In this document: piece by piece, positions 45,938 through 54,121 of the stretch
How positions within the stretch are numbered: position 1 is the stretch's first letter
Layout of the letters: each line of letters begins with the position of its first letter
Origin: SG-bin7 sp964498095
GTDB taxonomy: Bacteria > Bdellovibrionota > Bdellovibrionia > Bdellovibrionales > SG-bin7
Length of the DNA stretch: 64,000 nucleotides
Direction: 5' to 3'
Assembly (NCBI GenBank): GCA_964498095.1
Contig: CAZCFY010000008.1
Location: 1 to 64,000 of the forward strand
Position numbers and translations under genes: made by a program
The notes under the pieces: model-generated
Told to the model about the DNA's origin: nothing
Databases searched by the model: none
What the model saw: the letters and a program-made list of their open reading frames with translations, nothing else

Positions 45938-46748
45938 CCAAAATTCTTCTAAAGAAACGATAGATATGTCCACCGACACCGTAGTGGTAGTAAGGACGAT
46001 ATCTGTAATGACCGAAGCGGTAGGGGCGGTCATAGTAACGGTTGTAGTTATAAACGGGTCCATAAGGATAGGTATAGTAATTTCCCCAGGGATGACTGCG
46101 GTGATAGGTATGTCGCCAGTTGTGGCCGCGTGTGCGGTTAAAGTGCCAGCGTGAACCGTGTTCAGGAGCCAGTTCAATATTAAAGCCGGCATTGGCGGCT
46201 GTCATATTTGAACCATCCCAAGTTTCAATTTCCTCCATATCGGTGTCTTGCACTAAGTTACCGGCAACAAGTTCTTGTTTAGGGTAATGAATCGATTGGA
46301 CGCCAGTTTTAGTGTTGATGCGAAGAACGACGGAATCAGGAATATCTTTTTTACCTTTCATTTCCGGTTGGTAAAGTTCCATTTCCTCCTGATCAAGATC
46401 AACCAGCTGCTCAACTTTTGCTTGCTGTTGACCTTTAAGTGGTTCTTGTTTTAGAGGTTCCTGCTTTAAAGGTTCTTGTTTCAGTGGCTCTTTCACTGTC
46501 GGCGCTTGACCTTGGACAGGAGCTTTCGCTTGAGCTTGACCTTGAGCTGGGGCTTGTGGTTGCTGCGTTGGACTTTGTTTTAATGGTTCCTGTTTCAGTG
46601 GTTCTTGTTTCAGTGGCTCCTTAGCTGTCGGTGCTTGACCTTGGCTAGGAACTTGCGGTTGCGGTGACTGTGGTTTCTTTAATTCGTCTTTTGCAAACGC
46701 ATTTTGACTCATCGAAATGGCAAAAATTGCCGCTGCTAAAAATTTCAT
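45933..46748 (-). CDS. Exported Pro/Gln/Lys-repeat protein
   Basis: 271 residues. Signal peptide MKFLAAAIFAISMSQNAFA, then from about 25 to 110 a low-complexity region built from KEPLKQEP and AQGQAQ-type repeats, a central part (DSVVLRINTKTGVQSIHYP), and a Tyr/His/Arg-rich C-terminus (HYRYRPYYHYGVGG). The start at 46748 is preferred to 46760 because GGGAGG lies 5 bases before the ATG. The repeats point to a flexible surface or periplasm-spanning protein (inference). Confidence 0.65.
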   Translation of the reverse strand: MKFLAAAIFAISMSQNAFAKDELKKPQSPQPQVPSQGQAPTAKEPLKQEPLKQEPLKQSPTQQPQAPAQGQAQAKAPVQGQAPTVKEPLKQEPLKQEPLKQEPLKGQQQAKVEQLVDLDQEEMELYQPEMKGKKDIPDSVVLRINTKTGVQSIHYPKQELVAGNLVQDTDMEEIETWDGSNMTAANAGFNIELAPEHGSRWHFNRTRGHNWRHTYHRSHPWGNYYTYPYGPVYNYNRYYDRPYRFGHYRYRPYYHYGVGGHIYRFFRRILD

Positions 46749-47098
46749 TTTTCCTCCCAAATATTTTTTAAAAAGGCGCTACAAAATAGCGGTCCCCACG
46801 CGTTCCTTTTTCAATATTAGTGCCAGGGCCATTTGCTTGTGCGCGGTCTCCGCTTCGCCGTTGGGGAATTTCTCCCCTATACCTTTGGGTCGTATAACGT
46901 AAATTGCTGCCGGTTTGAGATGGGTGTGGGTGCCCGGGGACTTGGTGATCGGGGTCGTGGTGTGTGTTTGGTTGGGGTGCGCTCAACTCGTCGAAGCCCT
47001 AATTTTCACGGCCGATATTAGTTTAGGCTATTTTGAAGACTCGCGCCATTTTGCCGTGGCCTTTCTAAGAAGACTCGCGCCATTTTGCCGTGGCCTTT
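46749..47098. other. Gene-poor region with tandem duplication
   Basis: No gene supported; the short frames are composition artefacts of GT/GC-rich sequence (about 46830-47000). It contains a 34-bp tandem duplication starting at 47035. Confidence 0.4.
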
Positions 47099-47112
47099 CT
47101 AAGAAGACTCGC
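47035..47112. repeat. 34-bp tandem repeat, 2.3 copies
   Basis: The unit runs from GAAGACTCGCGCC to GGCCTTTCTAA: copies at 47035-47068 and 47069-47102, then 10 more bases. The last partial copy overlaps the 3' end of the transposase gene, so the duplication arose from or across its tail. Confidence 0.8.
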
Positions 47113-47623
47113 TCTTCAAGATTAAGCGAGCTTCCCGCCGCGAAAACCCAGCGGCTTCCAGCCGATTAATGCAAATATAATTTGCCAAATTTACGCAAGC
47201 CCGGAAACTTTCAACAATTCTCGTGAAGGGGCGCAGATCCCAAAATTTCTCTTTAGCCGGCCGCCATCGGCATGCGCCGGTGACCGCGATAGCGATTGCC
47301 GCCGTTACCGCACGGATGAATGGCTTATATGTTTGCCGATGAGAAAGCTTAATTTGGAGATGAATATGATTCCCTACAATAGCCAGCGAAATTATTTTCA
47401 CCACAAATTTTTCCGAGAATTTCGCTAGAATATCTTTGATACGCACTTTATTTCCTGGCCTTAAAAAAGACCAAATACCCTTAGCTTTTGACGAACGCAA
47501 GACAAGATGCATAGTGTGTTTTGCGGAAACCGGCCTCGGCCCCTTTCGGCCCGCGCGCTTTTTCTGCAACTCTCCGCCGTAGCCTGACTTTTCTTTTTTA
47601 AATAGAGAAATTTGCTTGAACAA
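47099..47623 (-). CDS. REP-associated tyrosine transposase (RAYT, Y1_Tnp family)
   Basis: 174 residues of the Y1 transposase/IS200-like family that mobilises REP palindromes. The HUH motif is in GNHIHLQIKL (H-I-H), and the Tyr is probably in NLANYICINR near residue 150. The N-terminus MFKQISLFKKEKSGYGGELQ and PVSAKHTMHLVLRSS are typical of Bdellovibrio-type members. Start TTG at 47623 lies inside a 22-bp motif repeated inverted at 50521-50542. Its 3' end falls in a 34-bp tandem repeat. It may be intact. Confidence 0.8.
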   Translation of the reverse strand: MFKQISLFKKEKSGYGGELQKKRAGRKGPRPVSAKHTMHLVLRSSKAKGIWSFLRPGNKVRIKDILAKFSEKFVVKIISLAIVGNHIHLQIKLSHRQTYKPFIRAVTAAIAIAVTGACRWRPAKEKFWDLRPFTRIVESFRACVNLANYICINRLEAAGFSRREARLILKSESS

Positions 47624-47642
47624 CGTGAGCGAAGGTACAATT
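47621..47642 (-). repeat. 22-bp inverted repeat, arm 1 (at the RAYT start)
   Basis: Reverse strand reads ACCTTCGCTCACGTTG inside the 22-base match; it equals 50521-50542 exactly in the opposite orientation. It covers the TTG start of the transposase. Confidence 0.75.
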
Positions 47643-47680
47643 TTAAGATTTGAAAATCAAGAATAAAATAATTAAAAATT

Positions 47681-47734
47681 ACTTTTACTTTTACTTTTAC
47701 TTTTACTTTTACTTTTACTTTTACTTTTACTTTT
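47681..47734. repeat. Hexanucleotide array (ACTTTT)9
   Basis: Nine perfect copies of ACTTTT, 54 bp, upstream of the transposase gene on its minus-strand side. Confidence 0.95.
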
Positions 47735-47767
47735 ATGTTTTCTAAATCAGTTTACCTTTGAGCCGCT

Positions 47768-47907
47768 GCACCTCGCACCTCGCACCTTGCACCTTGCGCC
47801 TCGCACCTCGCACCTTGCACCTCGCACCTTGCACCTCGCACCTCGCACCTCGCACCTCGCACCTCGCGCCTTGCACCTCGCGCCTTGCGCCTTGCACCTC
47901 GCACCTC
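47768..47907. repeat. Heptanucleotide array, 20 copies
   Basis: Exactly 20 units of seven bases: GCACCTC, GCACCTT, GCGCCTC or GCGCCTT. Only positions 3 and 7 vary. Units are not in simple order. Confidence 0.95.
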
Positions 47908-48005
47908 GCGCTCGCGCCACATATTGCTCGCAAAGCCACCGCCTGTGCCACCCTATAAACTTTCATAAACAAATTATCACGTTTCGCGGCGTAGTTTCAG
48001 AACCG

Positions 48006-48047
48006 CCGAGATCAAAACACCGAGATCAAAACACCGAGATCAAAAAC
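48006..48047. repeat. 14-bp tandem repeat, 3 copies
   Basis: Three near-perfect copies of CCGAGATCAAAACA at 48006, 48020 and 48034. The last copy reaches into the end of the outer-membrane protein gene (stop at 48040). Confidence 0.8.
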
Positions 48048-48957
48048 GCTTCCCAAAAAATATTTGGATATCAGATTGCCGGTTGGTAACTTTGACGTCC
48101 GCTAAAGTGTATTGAAGAATATCAAAGCGCACCGTGATTCCGGTGGAGTTCGAAATACCGTTGTAGCCGGCGCCTAAAACAGTATTTAATTTTGAAACTG
48201 TGGCACTGCTAGACTTTGCGGGAGACTCATTATTTATTTCATAGGTTTGTTGTTGCGAGCCTAATCCGGCCATCGCCATAAAGGCAGCATACCATGACCC
48301 GGCCACAGCCGAGTAACCGTAGCCTAGTGACGGCACAAGAGAATTCACTGCGCCTGAGTTAATAGAGTTTCCGCTGGGGTTTTCGGGGAAGAAACCGGGA
48401 AAATAAGAAAACTCGGTACGAAAATAGGAGATTCCATAAATCAAGCTACCGCTACTTTTTGTCTGGCGCGCCGTTTGATCAACAATCGCAGCCAGCGAAA
48501 AGTCCTTTGGACTATGAATATAATAAATATTTCCGCCGCGATGTTTTAGTTCGGTGTCGGGGATAAGCGCGTAGGTTCCTGTACCCCAAAAATCATTCGT
48601 CGAAGAAAGACCTAGATCCTTAAAATGCTGCACAAAAATGTCGATCCAAAAATAACCCAGGCTGAGGCTTGAGCGCAGTTCTCGGGTGTAACTGACCAAG
48701 TTATTTTGATCGATATTATAATAACTAATTGAAAATATCCCTTTGTAGCCGATGGTATAACCGAAGAGATCGGACACGCTGGAAACGCTTCTTAAGACAT
48801 CATAACTTGCAATCTTACCGCCGTTTTCGAAGGCAAGCCGGGATCCCTGAACCTGGGCATAGATTTTTACGGATAAAAACTTAGTCAGGTCGGTTTTAAC
48901 ATCGGCGCCGACGGGCAGTGCAATTAGCGTCAAAAATGATAGATATGCGAGTTTCAC
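48040..48957 (-). CDS. Outer-membrane protein, beta-barrel like
   Basis: 305 residues with signal peptide (MKLAYLSFLTLIALPVGA) and a beta-rich mature part; the last residue is Phe (IQIFFGKRF), as in barrels recognised by the BAM complex. Patches such as GYFWIDIFVQHF and LSYFRTEFSY fit strands. Family not recognised. Start GTG. Divergent from the small secreted gene at 49066. Confidence 0.65.
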   Translation of the reverse strand: MKLAYLSFLTLIALPVGADVKTDLTKFLSVKIYAQVQGSRLAFENGGKIASYDVLRSVSSVSDLFGYTIGYKGIFSISYYNIDQNNLVSYTRELRSSLSLGYFWIDIFVQHFKDLGLSSTNDFWGTGTYALIPDTELKHRGGNIYYIHSPKDFSLAAIVDQTARQTKSSGSLIYGISYFRTEFSYFPGFFPENPSGNSINSGAVNSLVPSLGYGYSAVAGSWYAAFMAMAGLGSQQQTYEINNESPAKSSSATVSKLNTVLGAGYNGISNSTGITVRFDILQYTLADVKVTNRQSDIQIFFGKRF

Positions 48958-49065
48958 GGCTTACCATTTTTACTAAGGAGCATTATAAATTCAACTTATT
49001 AGAGGAAACTGGCTTCTTTATTGTACTCTCAACCCCGACTATTATACAAAGGACGAGGAGGATTT

Positions 49066-49464
49066 ATGAAAATAATTTTAGCTCTTCTCACTGTGTTCGG
49101 AGTTCAAACCGTCCTGGCACAAGACCAAACTCTTACTTGCGAGTGGCAATTAGAGATGCGCGGATGTACAGCGTATCCGAGATTAAAAGCGATCAAAGTA
49201 AAAGTTACCGGTGGCAAGTTTACTTATTTAATGAATCGAGATGCCTGCTATTACCAAATGATTCATGAGTATACCGGAACTGCGATTCAGCAAAGTTATG
49301 GTGACGTCTCGCTGACATTGCAAAGTCACGCCCGCCGCGATGTTCAGTTGGGAGAAGGCGAGTGGAAGAAGGACAAAACACGCTTTAATTTACGCGTAAA
49401 TTTGGGAACAATGGAAGGTTTGTTAAACGGCCGTCTACCCGTGAAATGTTCGGTATCGCGGTAA
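49066..49464 (+). CDS. Small secreted protein of unknown function
   Basis: 132 residues. Signal peptide MKIILALLTVFGVQTVLA; the mature part has four Cys (TCEWQL, GCTAY, ACYYQM, KCSVSR), so two disulfides are possible. The ATG at 49066 follows GGACGAGGAGG; the upstream TTG extension has none. Compact beta-rich protein by eye. No family recognised. Confidence 0.65.
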   Translation: MKIILALLTVFGVQTVLAQDQTLTCEWQLEMRGCTAYPRLKAIKVKVTGGKFTYLMNRDACYYQMIHEYTGTAIQQSYGDVSLTLQSHARRDVQLGEGEWKKDKTRFNLRVNLGTMEGLLNGRLPVKCSVSR

Positions 49465-49546
49465 CCCTTTTGTGAGCGGCGCGCCGGGGTTTCGAGGCCG
49501 CGGCGCAAGCGGGGTCGTGCGCTAATTTGGTTTCGCGGCTAACTAG

Positions 49547-49626
49547 GTCGTGAGTTACCATGGCTTCGCCGCGCTAGCCGGGTCGTGAGTTACCATGGCT
49601 TCGCCGCGCTAGCCGGGTCGTGAGTT
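49547..49626. repeat. 35-bp tandem repeat, 2.3 copies
   Basis: GTCGTGAGTTACCATGGC.. units at 49547-49581 and 49582-49616, with a 10-base third copy. A diverged copy may precede at 49512-49546. Confidence 0.75.
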
Positions 49627-49640
49627 GTAGAAGCTACGAC

Positions 49641-49900
49641 TGTAGAAGTCGCGATTTGACCTGACAGTCGCCCTCTTGTTCGGCAAATTTATTTGTACTG
49701 TCAGTTCCGATTTATGCCGAGATTCTTTTCATCCCAGATTTTTATTCCGTCAATAAAAGTTTCCATAGGCGTTCTTCCATTGCACATTTACCCTGGTGAT
49801 TTCTCCTTTTGTTGTATTCGATTAACCACAGATCCAAATCCGCCTGTAACTCTTCCATGGATTTGAAAAGTTTCTTTCTAAATGCATTTTGATCGCCGCC
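49641..49900 (-). mobile_element. IS481-type insertion sequence remnant (3' end)
   Basis: Minus strand encodes the C-terminus of an IS481-type DDE transposase: AFRKKLFKSMEELQADLDL, LIEYNKRRNHQGK, then in another frame NGRTPMETFIDGIKIWDEK, stopping at 49701. A single lost base at GK-C fits the frame change. 49641-49668 (TGTAGAAGTCGCGATTTGAC and CTGACAGT) resembles the terminal inverted repeat of this family. The upstream part and the left end are missing. Confidence 0.65.
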
Positions 49901-49961
49901 ACGAGATAAAAATAAATCAGATAAATATTCATTATCAGGTAAACTGCATATCGAAAGTTTT

Positions 49962-50073
49962 ACCTTCGTTCACCGGTTTAGCCATCTAGCCTTTGTTCAT
50001 CACAGCTTTTGTTCATCGAATCAGCATAGATAATTAATTCTACCTTCGTTCACCGATTCAACCTTCGTTCACC
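49962..50073. repeat. Cluster of ACCTTCGTTCACC motifs
   Basis: Exact copies at 49962-49974, 50042-50054 and 50061-50073, with degraded versions between (CTTTGTTCATC at 49991 and 50009). The motif is similar to the 22-bp inverted repeat at the transposase start (ACCTTCGCTCACG). Confidence 0.6.
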
Positions 50074-50520
50074 ACCGCCTTTGTTACCACCGCATTTCTC
50101 TCCACCGCCCAAGGACCTCAAGTTTGCTACCTAAGTGCAACACCGCCCTTTACGAGCGAACGATGAAGCTTTTCTTCTAATTGATATACTCCTACAGAAG
50201 AAAGAAATATCTAGCTGGCTCTAACGGAAGAATTTAACCACTATAGGTATCTTGACCAGAAGCGCAGTTCAAGGAGAACAGCGCCGCCACGAGAAAAGTA
50301 ATTTAACATGAATACTCCGCCATTGTGGAAACTATTTTTTTTTAATCTAGATAAATTATCTGCCCTCATCTAATATGATTTTTGCCTCGAAATATTTTGA
50401 ATTTTGCCCCAAGAGCAGATCACATCTTCCACTCAATAGAATATTAAGAAATCAACACCAAAAAATTTGCGGGTCTGCTGATGACTGTTTGACTATTAAA
50501 AAGCAATACGCCAATGAAAG

Positions 50521-50542
50521 AATTGTACCTTCGCTCACGTTG
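50521..50542 (+). repeat. 22-bp inverted repeat, arm 2
   Basis: Identical to the reverse of 47621-47642 over 22 bases; 2.9 kb apart. It precedes gene-poor sequence, not a transposase gene. Confidence 0.75.
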
Positions 50543-50877
50543 GGAAAGGTGCGGTGGACTTAAAAAAAACCTAAAAACCCATTTGGCGGGCAGCGAATAG
50601 AGGTTGCTGCTTTGCCGACTTCAAAAAAAGTAAAGTGTTATTAAAAACGGTGCCGCGCTCAAAATAAAACTGCATTTGGAATAAAAGAGGCCATCCAAGG
50701 AACGACACCACATGCAACAAAAACCGGGTCGGCAATATAACCCCTCCACCGTCTCTATCATGGGTAAAAATGGGAATGGGCAAAAATAAGAATGGGTAAG
50801 TTCAATAAAAACGAAGCGCCAGCGACATGCGAGTTTACTCGTCAAACAAGCGTTCTAGGGAAAAAGCCGCAAACCTT

Positions 50878-51954
50878 TCATGCCACCGCCTTAGACTCCA
50901 GAGTCTCCAAGAGTTTGGGCACCGCCGAAGACGCTACCGACATTACGAATGGACCAAGGAAAATTCCGTGAAAACCAAAAACCGTGATCGCCCCGATAAT
51001 GCCGACCAGGCTAACAAAGGCGTTAAGATTTTCTTCGGAACGGGCGACGAGATAGGGGCGGATGATATTATCAATCGTTCCTGAAACGACGGAGACGAAT
51101 ACCATAAAAACTCCACTACCAACATTTCCTAAACTAAATGAAAGTCCACTTAACAATAATCCAATAGGCGCCGCACCGATCACAGGAATAAAGGAACAAA
51201 TAAAGGTGAGCGTGAAAATAATTGACCACTCATTTAACCCCACAATTGCGGCTCCTGTCGTTACGACCGACGCCTGAATGCCGCCGACAATTAAATTGGT
51301 GGAAAGCATGGAGCCTCCCGAGGTTTGCAGCAGTTCGGTAACCGTCGCAAGTTCGTCGGTGGTGACGAGTTTTGAGCGCAAAATTAAACCATAAAACGTT
51401 TTTCCGTATCTAAAGAAAACAATGAGCATTAAGATAAATACGACAAAATGCATAGAAAATATTGGCAATTTCGAAAAGAATGTTCCCGCTGCATGTAGTG
51501 ACCACTCACCAAATCTTTTCATCAGGATTTGCGCCTGCTGACCTATGCGCGGCGTAGTGGTTATGCCGAAGGTGCGTAGAGTTGACTGGGCAAAGTTCTC
51601 GATAAGTCCCGATGTGGAACCCACTTTTTCGCGAATGGAATTAAGAACCGCGACCGATTTATCCCGGTCATCGCCAAATGTGAGATCATAAATTCGAAAA
51701 ATGCAGAGGGAACCTAAAGTGAAAAAGGCAAACAATGAGATAATTACGATGCTAATAAAAATTCGCATTCGAGCGAGGCCGTATTTGCTGCGGATTTTTT
51801 CGACCAAAGGAGTGAGGCCCATGGCGAATATTCCAGCCAGAGCAATAGTCAATATAAACGGCCAAATGATTACAAAGAAAAATAAAGAGGAAAGAGCCGT
51901 GATGGCGGTAAGAAGAAAGTGACCGCGATTTTTATAAATTCCTGTTATCCCCAT
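50878..51954 (-). CDS. AI-2E/PerM-family permease
   Basis: 358-residue inner-membrane protein with about seven or eight membrane segments: two at the N-terminus (ALSSLFFFVIIWPFI, IFISIVIISLFAFFT), a central helical soluble region and the typical C-terminal hairpins (LGNVGSGVFMVFVSVVSG, IRPYLVARSEENLNAFVSLVG, GFHGIFLGPFVMSVA). The family includes transporters of autoinducer 2 and Na+/H+ antiporters; the substrate cannot be assigned. Confidence 0.88.
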   Translation of the reverse strand: MGITGIYKNRGHFLLTAITALSSLFFFVIIWPFILTIALAGIFAMGLTPLVEKIRSKYGLARMRIFISIVIISLFAFFTLGSLCIFRIYDLTFGDDRDKSVAVLNSIREKVGSTSGLIENFAQSTLRTFGITTTPRIGQQAQILMKRFGEWSLHAAGTFFSKLPIFSMHFVVFILMLIVFFRYGKTFYGLILRSKLVTTDELATVTELLQTSGGSMLSTNLIVGGIQASVVTTGAAIVGLNEWSIIFTLTFICSFIPVIGAAPIGLLLSGLSFSLGNVGSGVFMVFVSVVSGTIDNIIRPYLVARSEENLNAFVSLVGIIGAITVFGFHGIFLGPFVMSVASSAVPKLLETLESKAVA

Positions 51955-52070
51955 GGGAGTAATTTAGCTAAGTCAGAAATTTTAGTAAACTCAAATAACT
52001 GCCTAGGGGAATTTCGCCCCAACGCTTTTGGCTTCTTGATTTAATTGCCGAGCCTCATTACTTTTACACC

Positions 52071-52667
52071 GTGACCTACGTTATTTGCCAGCAGTGCGCT
52101 ACCGCCAATTCAGTTATAGATATTCGTCAGCCACTTATCGTGTGCCGGCGCTGTCAATTTCAGATCTGCGGATTGCGCGGCAAATCCATCCCACGAACGG
52201 CGGCATTTAGTTTTACGGCGCTGATATTTTACTTTCCCGCCAATATTTTTCCATTTATGACAATGGAAATCTATGGCAATCGGAATTCCGCGACAATTTG
52301 GGATGGCATTGTTTCTTTGGCGAATGCGGGATCATGGACAGTTGCTATCATTGTTTTTTTGGCGAGTATCCTAATTCCATTTTTGAAACTGGTTGTATTA
52401 TTTTATTTGTCCTTTTCCGCGCAAACGGGCGCGCACTCCTACATGAAGACACTACTTTATAATATTATCGATTATCTTGGGCGCTGGTCGATGCTGGATA
52501 TTTTTTTATTGGCAGTCCTGGTGGCATTAATGAAATTAGGAACGTGGACGTCGGTTAAACCCGAGATAGGCTCTTTAATGTTTGCGCTGGTCGTCGTTTT
52601 TACGATGCTTGCTTCGGCGAGTTTCGATACGCGACTTCTTTGGAAGAATAATGATGGCATTAATTAA
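52071..52667 (+). CDS. pqiA: PqiA-domain protein
   Basis: 198-residue inner-membrane protein of the paraquat-inducible protein A family. N-terminal zinc-ribbon-like CxxC pairs (ICQQCATA and VCRRCQFQ), then four membrane segments (TALIFYFPANIFPFM, WTVAIIVFLASILIPFLKL, IFLLAVLVALMKLG, LMFALVVVFTMLA). It is about half the size of E. coli PqiA, one domain rather than two. Start GTG. The MCE gene overlaps it by 17 bp. Together they suggest lipid transport across the periplasm. Confidence 0.87.
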   Translation: MTYVICQQCATANSVIDIRQPLIVCRRCQFQICGLRGKSIPRTAAFSFTALIFYFPANIFPFMTMEIYGNRNSATIWDGIVSLANAGSWTVAIIVFLASILIPFLKLVVLFYLSFSAQTGAHSYMKTLLYNIIDYLGRWSMLDIFLLAVLVALMKLGTWTSVKPEIGSLMFALVVVFTMLASASFDTRLLWKNNDGIN

Positions 52668-53481
52668 AAATTGGTGGATTTGGGTATTTCCGCTTTTAGC
52701 GGCCTTGGTAACAGGCTCTTTGTATTACGATTATTGGCAAAAGCGCGGGCCGCTAATAAAAATTATTTTTAACGATGCCAGCAGTATTGAAATTGAAAAG
52801 ACACCTATTCGTTTTCGCGGCGTAACAGTGGGCAAGGTGGAAAACGTCTATTTGTCCAAAGATTCGCGACAGGCAATTGTTTTTGCGCGCCTTAACCGGG
52901 ACGTAAAAAATCTGGCCGTTCAAGGCACTAAGTTTGTGGTCGTGCAACCTCAACTTGATTTTGAGGGCGTCCGTGGACTTGAAACTCTGTTGCGAGGGTC
53001 TTATATACGGGTCGAGCCGGGCGGGGGAGCCGCTACCAACGTATTTCGCGGTTTCACTGGTAACGAAATTTCTAACGCGTCAACGGGTGTCGTTCATTTC
53101 CGCGTTCTCTCGCGTACGGCGGAGGCGCTAAATCCGGGTGATGCGATTTATTTTCGTGGATTAAAGGTGGGAGTGATTTCCGAATTAAGAATTGCCAAAA
53201 CTGGTCAGGCGGTGGAAATCACGGCGAGTATAGACCGTCAACACCGGCGACTCATCCGGAAAAATACGACCTTTTGGCAAAAGGTCGCCGTGTACGCTAA
53301 AGCCGGTCTATTTGGTACTGAGGTAAAAATTAATTCCCTGGAGTCTGTATTGAAAGGGGGAATTTCATTTGCAACTCCTGACCCGGCCGGCCCGCTAGCT
53401 CCGGCCAATTGGGAATTTTTCTTAGAAGAAAATCCTCCCAAACGCTGGGAAAAATGGATTCCAGAAATCCCTCGTTTTTAA
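52651..53481 (+). CDS. MCE-domain protein, PqiB-like (two MCE domains)
   Basis: 276 residues. One N-terminal membrane anchor (WWIWVFPLLAALVTGSLYY), then two MCE domains: FRGVTVGKVENVYL ..VVQPQLDFEGVRGLETLLRG and FRGLKVGVISELRI..GTEVKINSLESVLKGGI. E. coli PqiB has three, LetB seven. Start chosen at ATG 52651 (or 52654) after GGAAGA; the longer frame from 52582 adds basic residues without a ribosome site. Co-translated with pqiA. A C-terminal lipoprotein partner (PqiC) is not present next to it. Confidence 0.85.
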   Translation: MMALIKNWWIWVFPLLAALVTGSLYYDYWQKRGPLIKIIFNDASSIEIEKTPIRFRGVTVGKVENVYLSKDSRQAIVFARLNRDVKNLAVQGTKFVVVQPQLDFEGVRGLETLLRGSYIRVEPGGGAATNVFRGFTGNEISNASTGVVHFRVLSRTAEALNPGDAIYFRGLKVGVISELRIAKTGQAVEITASIDRQHRRLIRKNTTFWQKVAVYAKAGLFGTEVKINSLESVLKGGISFATPDPAGPLAPANWEFFLEENPPKRWEKWIPEIPRF

Positions 53482-53648
53482 CAATAGATTATGCCGTTTT
53501 CTCCTTCATTGCTCTCCGATGAGGCGTCTGCCTTTTTAAGGTAAAGTTACCGTAACAATTGCGCTATCAATTTAATCACTGGCGTTTAAGCGGGACATAA
53601 TCTGTAATATATCTTGAGAAAGGCAATTCTAATTGCTATTTCTAAGGG

Positions 53649-54035
53649 GTGCTCAAGCGAATAGTTTATTTTGCCTTAATAATTGTGCCAGTATTTCCCG
53701 TTCTTGCAACTGGGGCCGAAGATTTAAAGCCTTGGACTATTACCGTAAGAGTTTACAGCTATCAAGCTCCCGACAAATTTCCGCAATTGGATTCCGTGGC
53801 AACTATTATAGCGCGAGAGACAGGCAAAGGTTTTATCAATAGTACGTCAATTTTCCGCGATGGATTTCATTACGGCGCGACATTTTGTTCGCTTGTGGAT
53901 TATCGGATCGATCAGGCGGAAAAGGAGAAGCAAAGAATTGTCGGTGAATTAAAAGATATTCAAAAGGATCCCAATGAGGTACTGGATTTTGAGGTCATAA
54001 ATCCATCAGATTGTTTTGAAACCCACCTGGACTAG
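53649..54035 (+). CDS. Small secreted protein of unknown function
   Basis: 128 residues: signal peptide MLKRIVYFALIIVPVFPVLATG, then a charged part with Cys in FCSLVD and DCFETH. Start is GTG at 53649 with TAAGGG close before it; the site is tight, so the start is uncertain. Family not recognised. Followed by a response regulator gene. Confidence 0.5.
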   Translation: MLKRIVYFALIIVPVFPVLATGAEDLKPWTITVRVYSYQAPDKFPQLDSVATIIARETGKGFINSTSIFRDGFHYGATFCSLVDYRIDQAEKEKQRIVGELKDIQKDPNEVLDFEVINPSDCFETHLD

Positions 54036-54121
54036 CCTTACCCCTGGCGAATTACGCTAATTAACTTTGGCTTAGCAATTTTATAGTTTTCACTCTTTTA
54101 AACTCATGCGAAAATATTTTC

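Larger units (their letters stand above)
47624..48039. other. Region of simple-sequence repeats
   Basis: No gene. It holds a hexamer array, a heptamer array and a 14-bp tandem repeat, described separately. Frames seen in the heptamer array are artefacts of its period. Confidence 0.6.
49465..50877. other. Long gene-poor region (1.4 kb) with repeats and an IS remnant
   Basis: No intact gene. It holds a 35-bp tandem repeat (49547-49626), an IS481-type remnant (49641-about 49900), several ACCTTCGTTCACC motifs (49962-50073) and the second arm of the 22-bp inverted repeat (50521-50542). From 50080 to 50520 and 50570 to 50870 I see only short frames without ribosome sites, not supported as genes. 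Such mixed remnants suggest old insertion and deletion. Confidence 0.6.

Noticed and set aside
46833..47169. Plus-strand ORFs upstream of the transposase
   Set aside because: Low-complexity GT-rich sequence; they run through the 34-bp tandem repeat.
47742..48089. ORFs on both strands in the heptamer array
   Set aside because: They are products of a period-7 repeat that stays open in several frames; peptide repeats follow from it.
49500..50540. CRISPR array
   Set aside because: The repeats lack regular spacers of uniform length and no cas gene is in the window.
50571..50845. Two overlapping minus-strand ORFs of 70 and 74 residues
   Set aside because: No ribosome site, Phe/Cys-rich composition unlike neighbours, no recognisable domain.
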